A DNA stretch of 64,000 bases from Aurelia coerulea (GCA_039566865.1 CM076947.1:1619501-1683500); one strand, 5' to 3'; numbered from the stretch's first letter, positions 53,851 to 64,000 are shown. Program-made: numbers and translations. Notes: a model not told the origin generated them from the letters alone.

Positions 53851-54269
53851 TTCATTTTTTCGTCATCGCAAGCATCTTCGGATCCGGCAATCGACGTTGG
53901 TATCGTGGCCTTTACTTTTTCAAATTATCTAACCCTAACCCATCGGTTTCTCCCATTACTTGAACGCAATTTTTAAGGCTACTAAAGGCAAATCCCTCCT
54001 TGCAGCACTTACTGCCTTTTGCTGCCAGCTATGGTTTAAACTGTGAAAAGAAAATTATAGTCCATCTCAAACGTTTGAAATAATGTTTGCTTCAAAGCTC
54101 TATACTGCATCAATGGCCGATTACATGCAATGAAGGAGGACTCAATCAACAGCATTGGTAAATCAAAACCTGACAATGTGAACCGTTTGGAAGTTCATGC
54201 TCAATAACGACGAATTTCTCCCTCAGGTGTCAAATTTAAAAAGCAATTAAATTTCATACATGTCACTGT

Positions 54270-54754
54270 CCTAACACTGATCATGTGACCACAGTAATAC
54301 CATAGACAGGCTGCTTTCCAAATTTAAAAGGACTAAATGTCACACTGACCATGTTAATGTAAAAAAACCTCGAAATATCATTTTATCTCTGATAAAAAAG
54401 AAAAATTGAGTTGTTGTCAAAATAAATGAAAATATTAGCAAGCCAAAAGAATTATGGAAGAGCCTAAAATCACTTGGACTTCCATCCAAGCAAGATAAAG
54501 CTTCAAAGGTCTGCCTAAAGAAAGATGGACAACATAGCTTGTAAAGAAGCTACCCAATCTGCCCTGTAAATTTGGCATTGAAAGTGTCAAAAAATACTAC
54601 AAGAACTTTAATCTCGAAAAAGAAAAAATCCACACTTTACCATGCAAACAATTATAACGTCCTCAAACTTTTAGAGGGAATCAATCCTTCAAAAGCAGCA
54701 GGACCTGATAATCTTGCAGGAAAATTCTCTTCTAGAAGCTCCTCTTCTAAAGCG
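54270..54754 (+). pseudogene. LINE ORF2 fragment before RT motif 1
   Basis: Decayed plus-strand frames read K-E-L-W-K-S-L-K-S-L-G-L-P-S-K, V-C-L-K-K-D-G, then L-L-E-G-I-N-P-S-K-A-A-G-P-D-N-L-A, the I-x-x-x-K-A-x-G-x-D entry motif of non-LTR reverse transcriptases. Several stops. It is cut at 54755 by another LINE's poly(A) end. Confidence 0.65.
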
Positions 54755-55640
54755 TTTTTTTTTTTTTACATTCCAATAAAAGCTTACAATACATATTACC
54801 AATACACACTACTTACAAAATACTCTACCCTACTACTTAAACAATGCCATTTGGAGTGAAAACGCGTCTACCGCATGGCAACATAAAACAGAAAATACGA
54901 ACATCACACTAAACATGACTACTGGAAACAAAAATAGCACATAAAGCTACACGTGACTACTACTACAGCTACTACTACTTACAAAAAAAGAAGGAACATT
55001 ACCTTAAATGGGGACGTGGTGGTTGTGTGACTTACTGCAGAGTTTTAAATTCCTAATCAAACCGACCAGTTTGATGGATAAAGCGGAGGGTTAGCAAAAG
55101 TATATCTTTATTGATAACATCAGGAAAATCTTTATCACCATACAATAAAATCTGCATTAGAAAATCGTTTGGAAGATTGGTATGTCCAAGTGGTCGTAAT
55201 AAAGCAGAAACTCCAGCGAGAAGATCTCTATGTGGTACTTCAAATGAAGGGCAGAGCAACAAGAAGTGTTCCGTATCCTCAACGCCATCGTTTGTGGGGC
55301 ACATTGGGTTAATAGTATCTTTGAAATTGTGTTTGAATTTGTGAAAATTCAATTTACTGAGACCAACTCTTAGTTGGGTAAGATTCGATAGTCCTTTTGG
55401 GTCATGTATTCGAAAGACAGATTTTAAAGCGTTTGCATTGAAGATTCCAACATAGCTTTTTGGCATGTGCAAGAAAAGATCTTTGTTTGAGTATTGCAGA
55501 ACCTCCTCGACAGACACATTTTGCTGGCCATCAATAGGTTGTATGGAACCATAAAGGGCATTGTCTTCCAGCATTATCTTTCTGTATGCTTTTGATAGCT
55601 CATCAAAGTTTTGAAAATGCTCTTCTTTTAGAAATCTTCC
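54755..55640 (-). pseudogene. LINE 3' end with poly(A) tail, inserted into another LINE
   Basis: Minus strand; 3' end marked by T13 at 54755-54767 (poly(A) on the minus strand). The frame 55574-55053 encodes a LINE C-terminus with a Cys/His motif, C-P-x-x-D-G-V-E-D-T-E-H-F-L-L-L-C-P-x-F. This is the C-x-x-x-x-x-x-E-D-x-x-H-x-L-x-x-C zinc-knuckle-like region typical of R1/I/CR1-type ORF2 ends. The frame is open through D-K-D-I-L-L-L-T-L-R-F-I. 5' truncated near 55640. Confidence 0.7.
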
Positions 55641-55783
55641 CTCAATGGTGTATTTGCATACTAGTGTTGCAATTGCTGTGCATGAATTGGTTCCCTGGCC
55701 ATACTGTAGTCCAGACTGGCAAAATTATTTTGGGAAGCTAAGCTCGGTAATTCTGCCTGCATCCAAACAAGTGAATGGAGTAC

Positions 55784-55915
55784 TCTTCTTTAATTCAAAA
55801 CACTTGGGATCGAATGCAATGCAAGGACCGTTTCCTCAAAAGAAAAGTCCCTTCAAGAACAATTGAAGTAATTCAAGGTATAAATCTTTTCGAAAATAAA
55901 GGTCAAAGTCAAAAA
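55784..55915 (+). repeat. Partial copy of the CCGGGTGTCTC MITE interior
   Basis: Matches 57008-57132 nearly base for base (ATTCAAAACACTTGGGATCG … AAAATAAAGGTCAAAGTC) and, more distantly, the inverse of about 21650-21775. A solo fragment without termini. Confidence 0.75.
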
Positions 55916-56275
55916 TTGCTGTTGGTAATCTGCTTGATTCAAAGTTCAAAGGAATAAGTCATAGAATTTTACACCAACCTGTATATAAATTCAAAACCAA
56001 AATCAGACGTTTTGCTAGGAATTTTTTTTGGTTAATTGTTACCACCTTTTCCAAAAGGTTTTCCGGCCCAGATAGAAAAATTGTTCTGTAACATTCTGTA
56101 AGTTGTAACCAGAAATTAGAACTAAAAAGGAAATTTTCAGCCTAAAAAAATGAAAAATACAATATAAGAAACATTTTTGGCTAAAGGGTGAAATATTGGT
56201 TTCGTAAATGCAGGGGCCTTACTGTGTGTCACACAAGTAAATCACCTAAAAGCTAATCCAACTTTATTGAAAGTA

Positions 56276-57391
56276 CCGGGTGTCTCAGAAAAAAGTACCC
56301 CCTTTTGACTGGTAATAGGAACCAAGCAATAAGTTATCATTGCTCCCCGACTTCACAGCTAAATTTATCAATGTTCAACTTAGATGAACGTACCCCTTTT
56401 TGACTCAACAAGGCAACACAACGATAATATTTAGGGACTTTTTGAATTCATGGCTACATTTTTTGGTCTTCAACTTAGATGCACATATCTTGCATTTAGA
56501 AATCGTCCACCAAACACCGGAGGTACAGGTTCGCAAATTCAAAATGTACAGTGCACCCAAAACCAGAGGTTTTGAAAAAGGGCCTAGTCATGATTTGTAT
56601 TGTGGACATTTTCCAAAGTACCTGTAGACCTTAAAGGCATTGAGTCCATATAAATAGCTGAGCGTTAACGCTATGCTGACAAACTGCTGATGGCCCTTTG
56701 TTATCGCACAATTGTGCTAAAGTCATTAGTAGTGGAGATCAAAGACTTCTTAATCCTTGCTAATTCTCCACTACTAATGACTTTAGCACAATTGTGCGAT
56801 AACAAAGGGCAGTCAGCAGTTTATCAGCATAGCCGTTAACGCTCAGCTATTTATATGGACTCAATTCCTTTAAGTTTCCGTGTTTTGCTTTTGAAAAGAA
56901 TAAAAGATGCATGGACATGGTGCTGACTAAACAAATATAGAAAAATGTCGTAAGAGTGATAAAGTCGTGCCATATCTCCAAAATAAGCGTGCATGTGCTC
57001 CTTTTCCTCTTCTTTAATTCAAAACACTTGGGATCGAATGCAATGCAAGGACCGTTTCCTCAAAAGAAAAGTCCCTTCAAGAACAATTGAAGTAATTCAA
57101 GGTATAAATCTTTTCAAAAATAAAGGTCAAAGTCAAAATTTTGGTCGCAAAATGCCTGTTTGTTGTCAAATTATGGTTAGGCCATTTCTCAAAACCTCTG
57201 GTTTCAGGTGCACTCCAAATTTTGACCTTGTGAACTCATATCTCCGGTGTTTGGTGATCGATTTCCAAATGCAAGATATGTGCATCTAAGTTGAAGACCA
57301 AAAAATGTAGCCATGAATTCAAAAAGTCCCTAAATATTATCGTTGTGTTGCCTTGTTGAGTCAAAAAGGGGTACTTTTTTGAGACACCCGG
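56276..57391. mobile_element. 1.1 kb TA-flanked MITE, same family as 21372-22170
   Basis: TA at 56274-75 and 57392-93. Arms CCGGGTGTCTCAGAAAAAAG and CCGGGTGTCTCAAAAAAGTA. Shares ACCAGAGGTTTTGA, CATTTTCCAAAGTACCTGTAG and AAGTTTCCGTGTTTTGC with the copy at 21372-22170. The extra length comes from a nested hairpin element at 56635-56869 and a repeated left tip (second GTACCCCTTTTTGACTCAAC at ~56390). Confidence 0.85.
56635..56869. mobile_element. 235-bp hairpin MITE with TTAA duplication, nested
   Basis: TTAA at 56631-34 and 56870-73. Arms of ~100 bp start AGGMATTGAGTCCATATA and run through GCGTTAAC, CCCTTTGTTATCGCACAATT and CATTAGTAGTGGAGA, with ~30 bp between. The homologous MITE at 21372-22170 lacks it at the matching point (TACCTGTAGATTATAAGTTT). 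A further end of this family, GACTCAATGCCTTTAA, is at 58450-58465. Confidence 0.85.
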
Positions 57392-57393
57392 TA

Positions 57394-57683
57394 TTTCATG
57401 AAAACATTTGACACTGATAGAAGATATAGCGACACTACTGCTACGCCTTCTTACCATTCAAGCTGACCCCGAAAGACCAACATTTTTAAGAGCCCATGTG
57501 AGGCAGGAGAACCTTTGGAGGCGTCAATGCACAAATGAGGAGGCCAGGTCGAAAACGCGGAAACCGCGGAAAAACATTTGAAGTTTCTGAATGGCGAGAA
57601 ATAGTGTTTATTGTGTTAAAATATAGGCAAGAAACCTCTAAATAAGCCAAATATTCCATCAAGAAGACAAACAAGAAATTTCC
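57394..57683. other. No supported gene
   Basis: Unique sequence with CGCGGAAA motifs that anticipate the tandem unit next to it. Confidence 0.35.
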
Positions 57684-58270
57684 GCGTTTTCGTTTTTGTT
57701 ATAGGTGATTTTCGAAAACGCGGAAAACGCGGAAATATCTTTATATCAACTTTTATCAGTAGCTTTTCGCAAATATAGACGAGTATTACGTTAAGCTTTC
57801 TCTCGTTATGAATTCTTTACCAAAATAGACTTCGTAGATCCGAATGAAACTTTGGATCATAAGATTTAAAATTAATGGGCCTAAGTGGCCTATTAGGAAT
57901 TTGAGGGGCAGTTTGTTTATAATTTCTCGACCGTATCCCTTTATGATGCTATGGGCGGATACAGCATGTTATGTCGCCATAATGAAGCAGCAAAATAAAC
58001 TTAGAGCCTCCTCCTTTGTAGAGTATAATTTTTCCTCGTTTTACGCGTTTTCGTTTTTGCTATAGGTGATTTTCGAAAACGCGGAAATCTCTTCATATCA
58101 ACTTTTATCAGTAGCTTTGCGCACATATAGACGAGTAATACGTTAAGCTTTCTCTCGTAATGAATTCTTTATCAAAATAGACTTTGTAGATCCGAATGAA
58201 ACTTTGGATCATAAGATTTAAAAATTAATGAGCCTAAGTGGCCTATTAGGAATTCGAGAGGAGTTTGTTG
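57684..58270 (+). repeat. 361-bp tandem duplication
   Basis: 57684-57920 and 58045-58270 repeat the block CGCGTTTTCGTTTTTGYTAT … GATTTTCGAAAACGCGGAAA … ATGAAACTTTGGATCATAAG … GGCCTATTAGGAATT, offset 361 bp. GAAAACGCGGAAAACGCGG contains a short internal repeat present twice in unit 1 and once in unit 2. Confidence 0.85.
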
Positions 58271-58961
58271 ATAATTACATGTGATCAAACATCAGCTTCA
58301 TAATAACGAGGCTACGTTGGCTAAGCTTAGCCCATTGCGAGGTTACAAAATCATGTGTGCTGTTTGAACAACAACCAATCAAATTTGTGCAAGCTATCAT
58401 CATGACTCAGCAATGTTTGCAATTTGGGTATATGCGGTCTATTTACCATGACTCAATGCCTTTAATTAAACCATCTAATGCTCTATAAATTCATTTTTAG
58501 GCTTTATCTGGGAGCAAGTTCTCAAATCATAGCTAATGAAATAAAATCAAACTCGCATCTCTTTCATATATCTCTTCTGTTGACAATTTTCGCATATTCG
58601 AACCACTAACAACTTCAGTTTGCGTATGTGCCATTTTGGCAACCTCACGATCACAGCTTCTTTTCCAATAAGATGAAAACCTGTTTAACCAGAAAGATGT
58701 AAAATAAAACAGGAAAGACGAAAATATTGAGATGCTCTCCCTGCATATTACCTACGCACGGAATACTACTAAGCCTAGCATGGTACAGGGCAATAATGGA
58801 TGAGGACATTAGATTAAATTTTCTTCCCACACCTTAATAGGAGGTTAATACTTAATCTTTCTAATGACAAGCTGAATTGGATGTGCTTAAATTTCTGTAT
58901 CATCTAACAAACTATGGGGTGCAACTAGCGCCAAAATTCAGCCCTTGTTATTCTATAAAAT
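58271..58961. other. No supported gene; one TTAA-MITE end at 58450-58465
   Basis: Mostly unique AT-rich DNA. GACTCAATGCCTTTAA matches the terminus of the hairpin MITE at 56635-56869; its partner is not seen. Confidence 0.4.
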
Positions 58962-59230
58962 GGTACCCTACGTTTTATAACATGGTACCCTTTCTTCTAA
59001 AATGGTACCCTTTATTTTGTAAAATGGTACCCTATATCTTCTAAAATGGTACCCTTTATTTATAAAATAAAGGGTACCATTTTATAAAGCATAGGGTACC
59101 ATTTTAGAAGATATAGGGTACCATTTTAGTAGATATATGGTACCATTTAACAAAATAAAGGGTACCATTTTATAAAACATAGGGTACCATTTTAGAAGAT
59201 ATAGGTACCATTTTACAAAATAAAGGGTAC
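58962..59230. repeat. GGTACC satellite, left array with inversion point
   Basis: ~25-bp units of the form TAAAATGGTACCCTWTRTTT. Orientation flips at about 59055-59070, so 58962-59055 and 59063-59230 are head-to-head. GGTACC (KpnI site) is itself palindromic in every unit. Confidence 0.85.
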
Positions 59231-59833
59231 AATTTTATGGCTATCTTGAAAACATGGAATTTGGAATACTGGAATGGAATACTGGAATGACATGGAATAC
59301 TGGAATACCACAGAAAACTAATTAATATTCCATGGAATGCTAATTGATATTCCATGGAATGCTAATTGATATTCCATGGAATATCGATTATGTTTCTATA
59401 GCATTCCAGTATTCCATGGAATATCAATTAGCATTCCATGAAATACTTAAAAATAGGTTTATATCCCAGACATCTTTTCTTTTTTTGATTGTTATGTCTT
59501 ATCAAGCAATTATTCTCAATTAACTTTGTCGGAGTGGCAGCAATTATTCCTTTTGTCAAGGAGATACCGCCATTGTAAAGACTAAGTTCATGTTATGAAA
59601 TATTTGTCGATGATCAGATAACTTTAGTATCTCAACTTAAACCAATAAATCTGTGCCATTACTTTCGATTCACTTGATGCAAAAGGTAGAAATTCTTCAG
59701 ATCCTTTGATAGAAATGTCTAAGGATCATACAATAAAGCTCTTTATCTGCCAATCAATTGCGTAATGTCTTTTCATCAGACCTGCATACCTTCATCGATT
59801 AATCTTTTAGACCCAATGCATGTGGCAAGATAT

Positions 59834-61358
59834 TAGTTCCCCATAAATTTCCCATACGCAGATTTTCACATGAACGCAGTTCAGTTGGCATTCTTTCAGT
59901 GCAGTAACAGATTTCTATGCGATTGCATGGTATATCAAAGCGAATTCGCTACTTATATGCTAAAATCTTAGCTAGATATCTTTTTCAAATATTGTAAAAA
60001 TTGTATAAAATTCCAAGTTTGCCATGCTGATTCCTCTCACCCAAACCTATTTGTTCCAATATTTCTGCGAAGGGGGTGTTTCCTCTCAGACAAGTACAAT
60101 AGTTTAAAGGAACAAGTTTGGTCTGCACAAGTTTGACAACATTCTGTCCATTACTTTTTGTCAGAATTACGTTTAGTGCCGTCTGCAAATTTTATGGTGC
60201 ACATTTTCTCAGTAAATTTCTGATTTGGAGCATTCATTGCCAACCGTTGATTATAATTAGATTGATTCGATCCCATAACAAGCGAAAGATTTGCTCAATA
60301 AGTTTTAAAATTTACAATTTTCGAAAAAGTTTCTAACACCATCTTGGTCGCAGTTTCTGGTCGGTAAATTTTTTCGTACAAAGCATTAGTTTGAAAGGCA
60401 CAGCGGTCCCTCTTTATCATCAGCAAAGCATGTGAGAAAGAAACGCTTTTAGTCTTATCGCTATTGAACTTCTGTCATTGTGAGATATTTGTAAGTTCAC
60501 CCATCTGTTTTGCTCTATATGTTGCCTTTAAGCAGTTTTGAATTAATTTATTGATGGCATGATTTACACGTATTTCTTTTTATGAGAAACTAAGAATTGG
60601 GGCCAGTACTGAAAGTTTCTTAAAATTTTCAGATTTTGGGTACTCAGAGTTTCTTACGAGTTTCTTAGAGGTTCCATAACAATCTACATTTTCACTACTT
60701 GTGCCCTCGTGAACATTTCAAAACAATGTTTTTGAGCTTTTCCCACGTTTAGACATTACTCAAGTACCCTACGAGTAATAAGATATAGGAAACAAGTGAA
60801 AATAAAGTAAAAATATGTCAAGGATTTCCTGTATCAAAGTATATGCTTGGGGACTTGCAAGCATCGAACGTTCGGACCAATAGTTTGCGAAATCTACTGA
60901 ACCAAAACTTCCATTGCCAATTCGTCGTAGATCATATAAATCTTGCCATACAAAGGCTATAAACTGTGGAATGCTTGCTCAAAGGTCTTCGCATTTTCTT
61001 GGTTTTGGGAACTTAAATGTGGCAGCCATTCTAGCAATAAGTGAAGAGCCTGATCTCACTGCGCGTGGAACAGGTCAACAGATTAATCATCATCCTACCC
61101 AACTTGCAACAACAGGGGGGGGGGGTACTCGGTGGAGGGCACCCTACCAGAAAATATATTTCAAAAATCTGGGATCCTTTTAATCCTAGAATCCTTTGCC
61201 GTTATGAACCAAGTTTTAAGAACAAACAAGTTTTAAAGTTGCATAGTTGAGGTAAATTACATTTGAAATAAAATGCTTTATTTGAAGCATAGTTTGACTA
61301 TGTTTGATGAAGGCTTCTATAAGAAGCAGATGCTTTTCGCAGCAATTTGCCCCCGTCT
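59834..61358. other. Core of the 3.1 kb inverted-repeat element
   Basis: AT-rich, repeated GTTTCTTA motifs at 60600-60660, dispersed-repeat fragment at 60706-60850 and an acceptor-free frame near 60914-61183. No domain recognised. Confidence 0.4.
60706..60850 (+). repeat. Dispersed repeat fragment, copy 2
   Basis: Homologous to 47340-47490 (TGCCCTYGTGAACATTTCAA, ACAAGTGAAAATAAAG, AAGGATTTCCTGTATCAAA). Confidence 0.5.
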
Positions 61359-61971
61359 ATATCTTGCCACATGCATTGGGTCTAAAGTTCCCATTCATAA
61401 AAGATTAATTGATGAAGGTATGCAGGTCTGATGAAAAGACATTACGCAATTGATTGGCAGATAAAGAGCTTTATTGTATGATCCTTAGAAATTTCTATAA
61501 AAGGATCTGAAGAATTTCCATCTTTCGCATCAAGTGAGTTGAAAGTACTGTCACAGATTTATTGGTTTAAGTTGAGATACTAAAGTTATCTGATCATCGA
61601 CAAATATTTCATAACATGAACTTGGTCTTTACAATGGTGGTATCTCCTTGACAAAAGGAATAATTGCTGCCACTCCGACAAAGTTAATTGAGAATAATTG
61701 CTTGATAAGACATAACAATCAAGAAAAGAAAAGATGTCTGGGATATAAGCAGATTTAAGTATTCCATGGAAAACTAATTGATATTCCATGGAATACTGGA
61801 ATGCCACAGAAACATAATTGATATTCCATGGAATATCAATTAGCATTCCATGGAATATCAATTAGCATTCCATGGAATATTAATTAGTATTCTATGGCAT
61901 TCCAGTATTCCATGTCATTCCAGTATTCCATTCCAGTATTCCACATTCCATGTTTTCAAGATAGCCATAAA

Positions 61972-62160
61972 ATTGTACCCTTTATTTTGTAAAATGGTAC
62001 CTATATCTTCTAAAATGGTACCCTATGTTTTATAAAATGGTACCCTTTATTTTGTTAAATGGTACCATATATCTACTAAAATGGTACCCTATATCTTCTA
62101 AAATGGTACCCTATGCTTTATAAAATGGTACCCTTTATTTTGTAAAATGGCTATCTAAAA
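61972..62160. repeat. GGTACC satellite, right array
   Basis: About eight units of TAAAATGGTACCCTW… in the orientation opposite to 59063-59230. Together they form the outer parts of the 3.1 kb inverted repeat. The last unit (62140-62160) is degenerate. Confidence 0.85.
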
Positions 62161-62275
62161 TGGTGCATGCAAATTCTAAAATGGTACCCAGCAGATTATT
62201 CAGAGGTCTGGATCCTAATGGTATGGGGTCTGGGCATTTGTCTCGAGGAGTCAGCTTGGTGGCTCACAAACCAAG

Positions 62276-63073
62276 ATGGATGAAGATGGTGAGAAACTAG
62301 CGGCGTCGTCAGAACTTGAAAGTGCTGCCAGGCTGCTAAACAGGGTGGCATCGCGATTGTTGTCAACATCAGCAACTGTACCTGGAACAGCTGCTGCTAT
62401 CGCCAGTGTGTCAAGTTCTTTGTTGACTGCTTCATCGTCAAGTTTTCAAACTCAAAGAAGACCCGCTCTGGGCGAGCGAACAAGTGTTGGAAATAAACTG
62501 AAAACATTGTTTCCACATCATTTTGGTGACAGAAAAAGCAACACGAATTTTACACAGCGAAGTAGTGGTAAAGGGCGCTCAAAAAGGCGCACAGCTACAC
62601 TGAAAACGAAGGAGATAGTCAGAAGGTTTGTTTGCCTTGCTGACAAGGAACAAGTGGAAAGTCCCGATGCTGAGGAGCACCGTCCCATTCTTATGGCAGG
62701 GCTGGGAGAGTCGAAATTGTCAATCCCTGAGGATGCCAACGAGCAAGACATCTGTGCAATTCTTGTATTGAACTTTCCTAAGCTGGCAATGGCTGGTGGC
62801 TTCACTGGCTGGTGGATGTGGGGACTCACTGCAGAGAAATGAAGGTAATCCCACCTGGGCCATGTGGGATTACTATGAGATACTTGGTCTCATTTATTGG
62901 CCAGAGGAACATTTTCGTAAGGCCAATTCAAGGAAATTTGCCCCTTGCACCTCCTTATGAGCAGTCAAGGCCTGGCACATCAACAGAACAAAGGGAAATG
63001 TGCACAAATTGCTTGGAGATTGTGGATGTCCATCAACTAAGAGAATATTATATCAAATGCTCAGTTCCTCAAG
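62276..63073 (+). pseudogene. 5' exon of a HECT-family-like gene with UBZ4-like finger
   Basis: ATG 62276 in AAGATGG context, ending at a donor CAAG|GTGAGG (63074). Residues 1-60 are Ser/Ala-rich. A conserved block follows: F-V-C-L-A-D-K, A-G-L-G-E-S-K-L-S-I-P and L-N-F-P-K-L-A-M-A-G-G-F, the N-terminal motif of invertebrate HECT/UBZ proteins (C-L-A-x-K; A-G-L-G; F-P-K-L-x-x-x-G-G-F-E). The frame shifts near 62810-62845. The next frame has F-I-G-Q-R-N-I-F-V-R-P-I-Q-G-N-L, then C-T-N-C-L-E-I-V-D-V-H-Q-L-R-E-Y-Y-I-K-C, a C-C-H-C Rad18/UBZ4-type ubiquitin-binding finger. The HECT domain would lie beyond the window. It could be another transposon passenger like the gene at 3856-9749. Confidence 0.6.
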
Positions 63074-64000
63074 GTGAGGGGTTATCATTAAAAATTATAT
63101 TTTTCATTGGAGACTGTGACAAAAGATTTGAGGGGATGTGAAGAATGTGAACTACAGAATAAAATTATTGTTTTGAAAATTGCACAAATAGAGAATGCAT
63201 TCCAATGCAAGTTTTTGAAATTAATACGTAAATTGTTCTAAAATGTTAGATATCTGCAATCTTTTGTACAGGGCATAATGGAATAACCAGACCCAGGACC
63301 ACTAGGACCGGACCCTGACGGACCAGACCCTAGGGGAATGCCCTACCCTCGCTTTGACGTTGGATAGGAAGTCAGTCACCGAAAGGAGGGGAATTTCACT
63401 CAAAAATCTCGCACACTTTTGCGAATGAGTGACCCTCGAATTCACATATGTTCTTTTGTTAGCCCTCAGGCCCACTCAACTGAGTTCATCGAAGAGAAGC
63501 TTTCAGACTGCCCAGCCTCCAAGCTGCAGGTTCTCAGCGCTTAGAGTTCAAATTTCTCAGGCACGCAGGTAATACTTCGGGACTTTGTTAGCTCCCATGG
63601 TGGCCCCAGAAAATCATTGGGGGGAGGGGGAGTTGGTCAAATGTATCTACAAATGTATGGGTTACACTCATATTTTTCGATAAGAAACTGAGGTCCCAGG
63701 TCGTTAGGTAGTTTCTTAAATCTTAGGACATTTCGCCATCAAAGTTTGTAATTTGTTTTTTCAATTGTTAGTGCCTAAAATGTAGAATTAATTTCGTTTT
63801 GTTAGAAGGGCTTCCGAACTATTTAGTAAGATCTAAAACAAAAAGTAATAACATAATTGGCACTCAAAACTAATTGGACACGGTACAGTAATAGCAACAG
63901 TAATAGTATTTTTGAATGAAAATTGCGAAAGTTTCTTAGCATATTGATACAGGCGGTGGGGTAGTATTTTTCGAAAATTTTAGCCTACTGTTTCTTAAGA
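63074..64000. other. Intron or flank of the HECT-family-like gene
   Basis: Starts at the GTGAGG donor. It includes a (GGACCAGACCC)-like irregular repeat at 63287-63335, a GGGGAGGGGGAG run at 63620 and TTTCTTA motifs from 63680. No further exon recognised before the window end. Confidence 0.4.

Larger units (their letters stand above)
59063..62141. mobile_element. 3.1 kb element with ~775-bp terminal inverted repeats
   Basis: Left arm 59063-59833, right arm 61359-62141. Both run from the GGTACC satellite, through ATTTTATGGCTATCTTGAAA, a GGAATACTGGAAT / CCATGGAATATCAATTAGCA block, and TTGTCGGAGTGGCAGCAATT, to ATGCATGTGGCAAGATAT. Divergence is low (scattered substitutions). The 1.5 kb core (59834-61358) has no recognised gene. 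Its 60706-60850 part matches 47340-47490, and 61107-61116 is a G-run. Confidence 0.8.

Overview
The window is eukaryotic, animal-type, gene-poor and repeat-dense DNA. Coding blocks are split by GT-AG introns, and I see no operons. Most recognisable protein sequence belongs to transposable elements: LINEs, a DIRS-like retroelement, a Penelope-like end, and Harbinger, hAT-like, Kolobok/ISL2EU-like, integrase-core and RAG1/Transib-type DNA transposons. The mix (DUF6589-like and RecQ-like relics, HECT E3 genes, G-run hAT-like elements, a dispersed AGCCTGCGTGCAGAC motif) suggests an early-branching metazoan, most likely a cnidarian. That is inference; no single-copy host gene in the window settles it.

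Layout. 1-3753: LINE relic (minus) and low-complexity DNA. 3754-13805: a ~10 kb unit bounded by a perfect 35-bp inverted repeat. It carries a HECT E3 ligase gene (plus, three exons, interrupted by an 877-bp element with a 9-bp target duplication) and a two-exon integrase-core DDE transposase gene (minus). 13806-19260: hAT-like and Kolobok/ISL2EU-like transposase fragments, two copies of a repeat with a 20-bp satellite, and a TTAA-flanked MITE. 20062-26178: DIRS-like gag/RT relic split by a TA-flanked MITE, two LINE relics, two more TA-flanked long-TIR MITEs. 26260-26710: minisatellite. 27332-30874: complete Harbinger element (transposase plus frameshifted Myb/SANT partner), followed by a tRNA-like Pol III sequence. 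31344-35416: hAT-like MITE and two TA MITEs, one holding a nested element. 35706-39269: RAG1/Transib-type recombinase gene (about 708 codons, two frameshifts) between inverted CACAGTG termini. 39540-44360: LINE relic, a segment present in three copies, and a 1.3 kb TIR element whose empty site is preserved in a paralogous copy. 44361-51119: foldback element with minisatellite ends, another TA MITE, a LINE ORF1 relic. 51121-53076: RecQ-like and DUF6589-like relics. 53595-53850: Penelope-like palindrome with a hammerhead-ribozyme-like core at a telomere-like target. 54270-57391: nested LINEs, then a TA MITE carrying a hairpin MITE. 57684-62141: a 361-bp tandem duplication and a 3 kb element with ~775-bp inverted arms tipped with a GGTACC satellite. 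62276-63073: 5' part of a second HECT-family-like gene with a UBZ4-like zinc finger.

The strongest unusual signals are the RAG1-like gene with RSS-heptamer-like termini, the HECT/integrase unit, and several nested insertions whose removal restores a reading frame or matches an empty site within this window.
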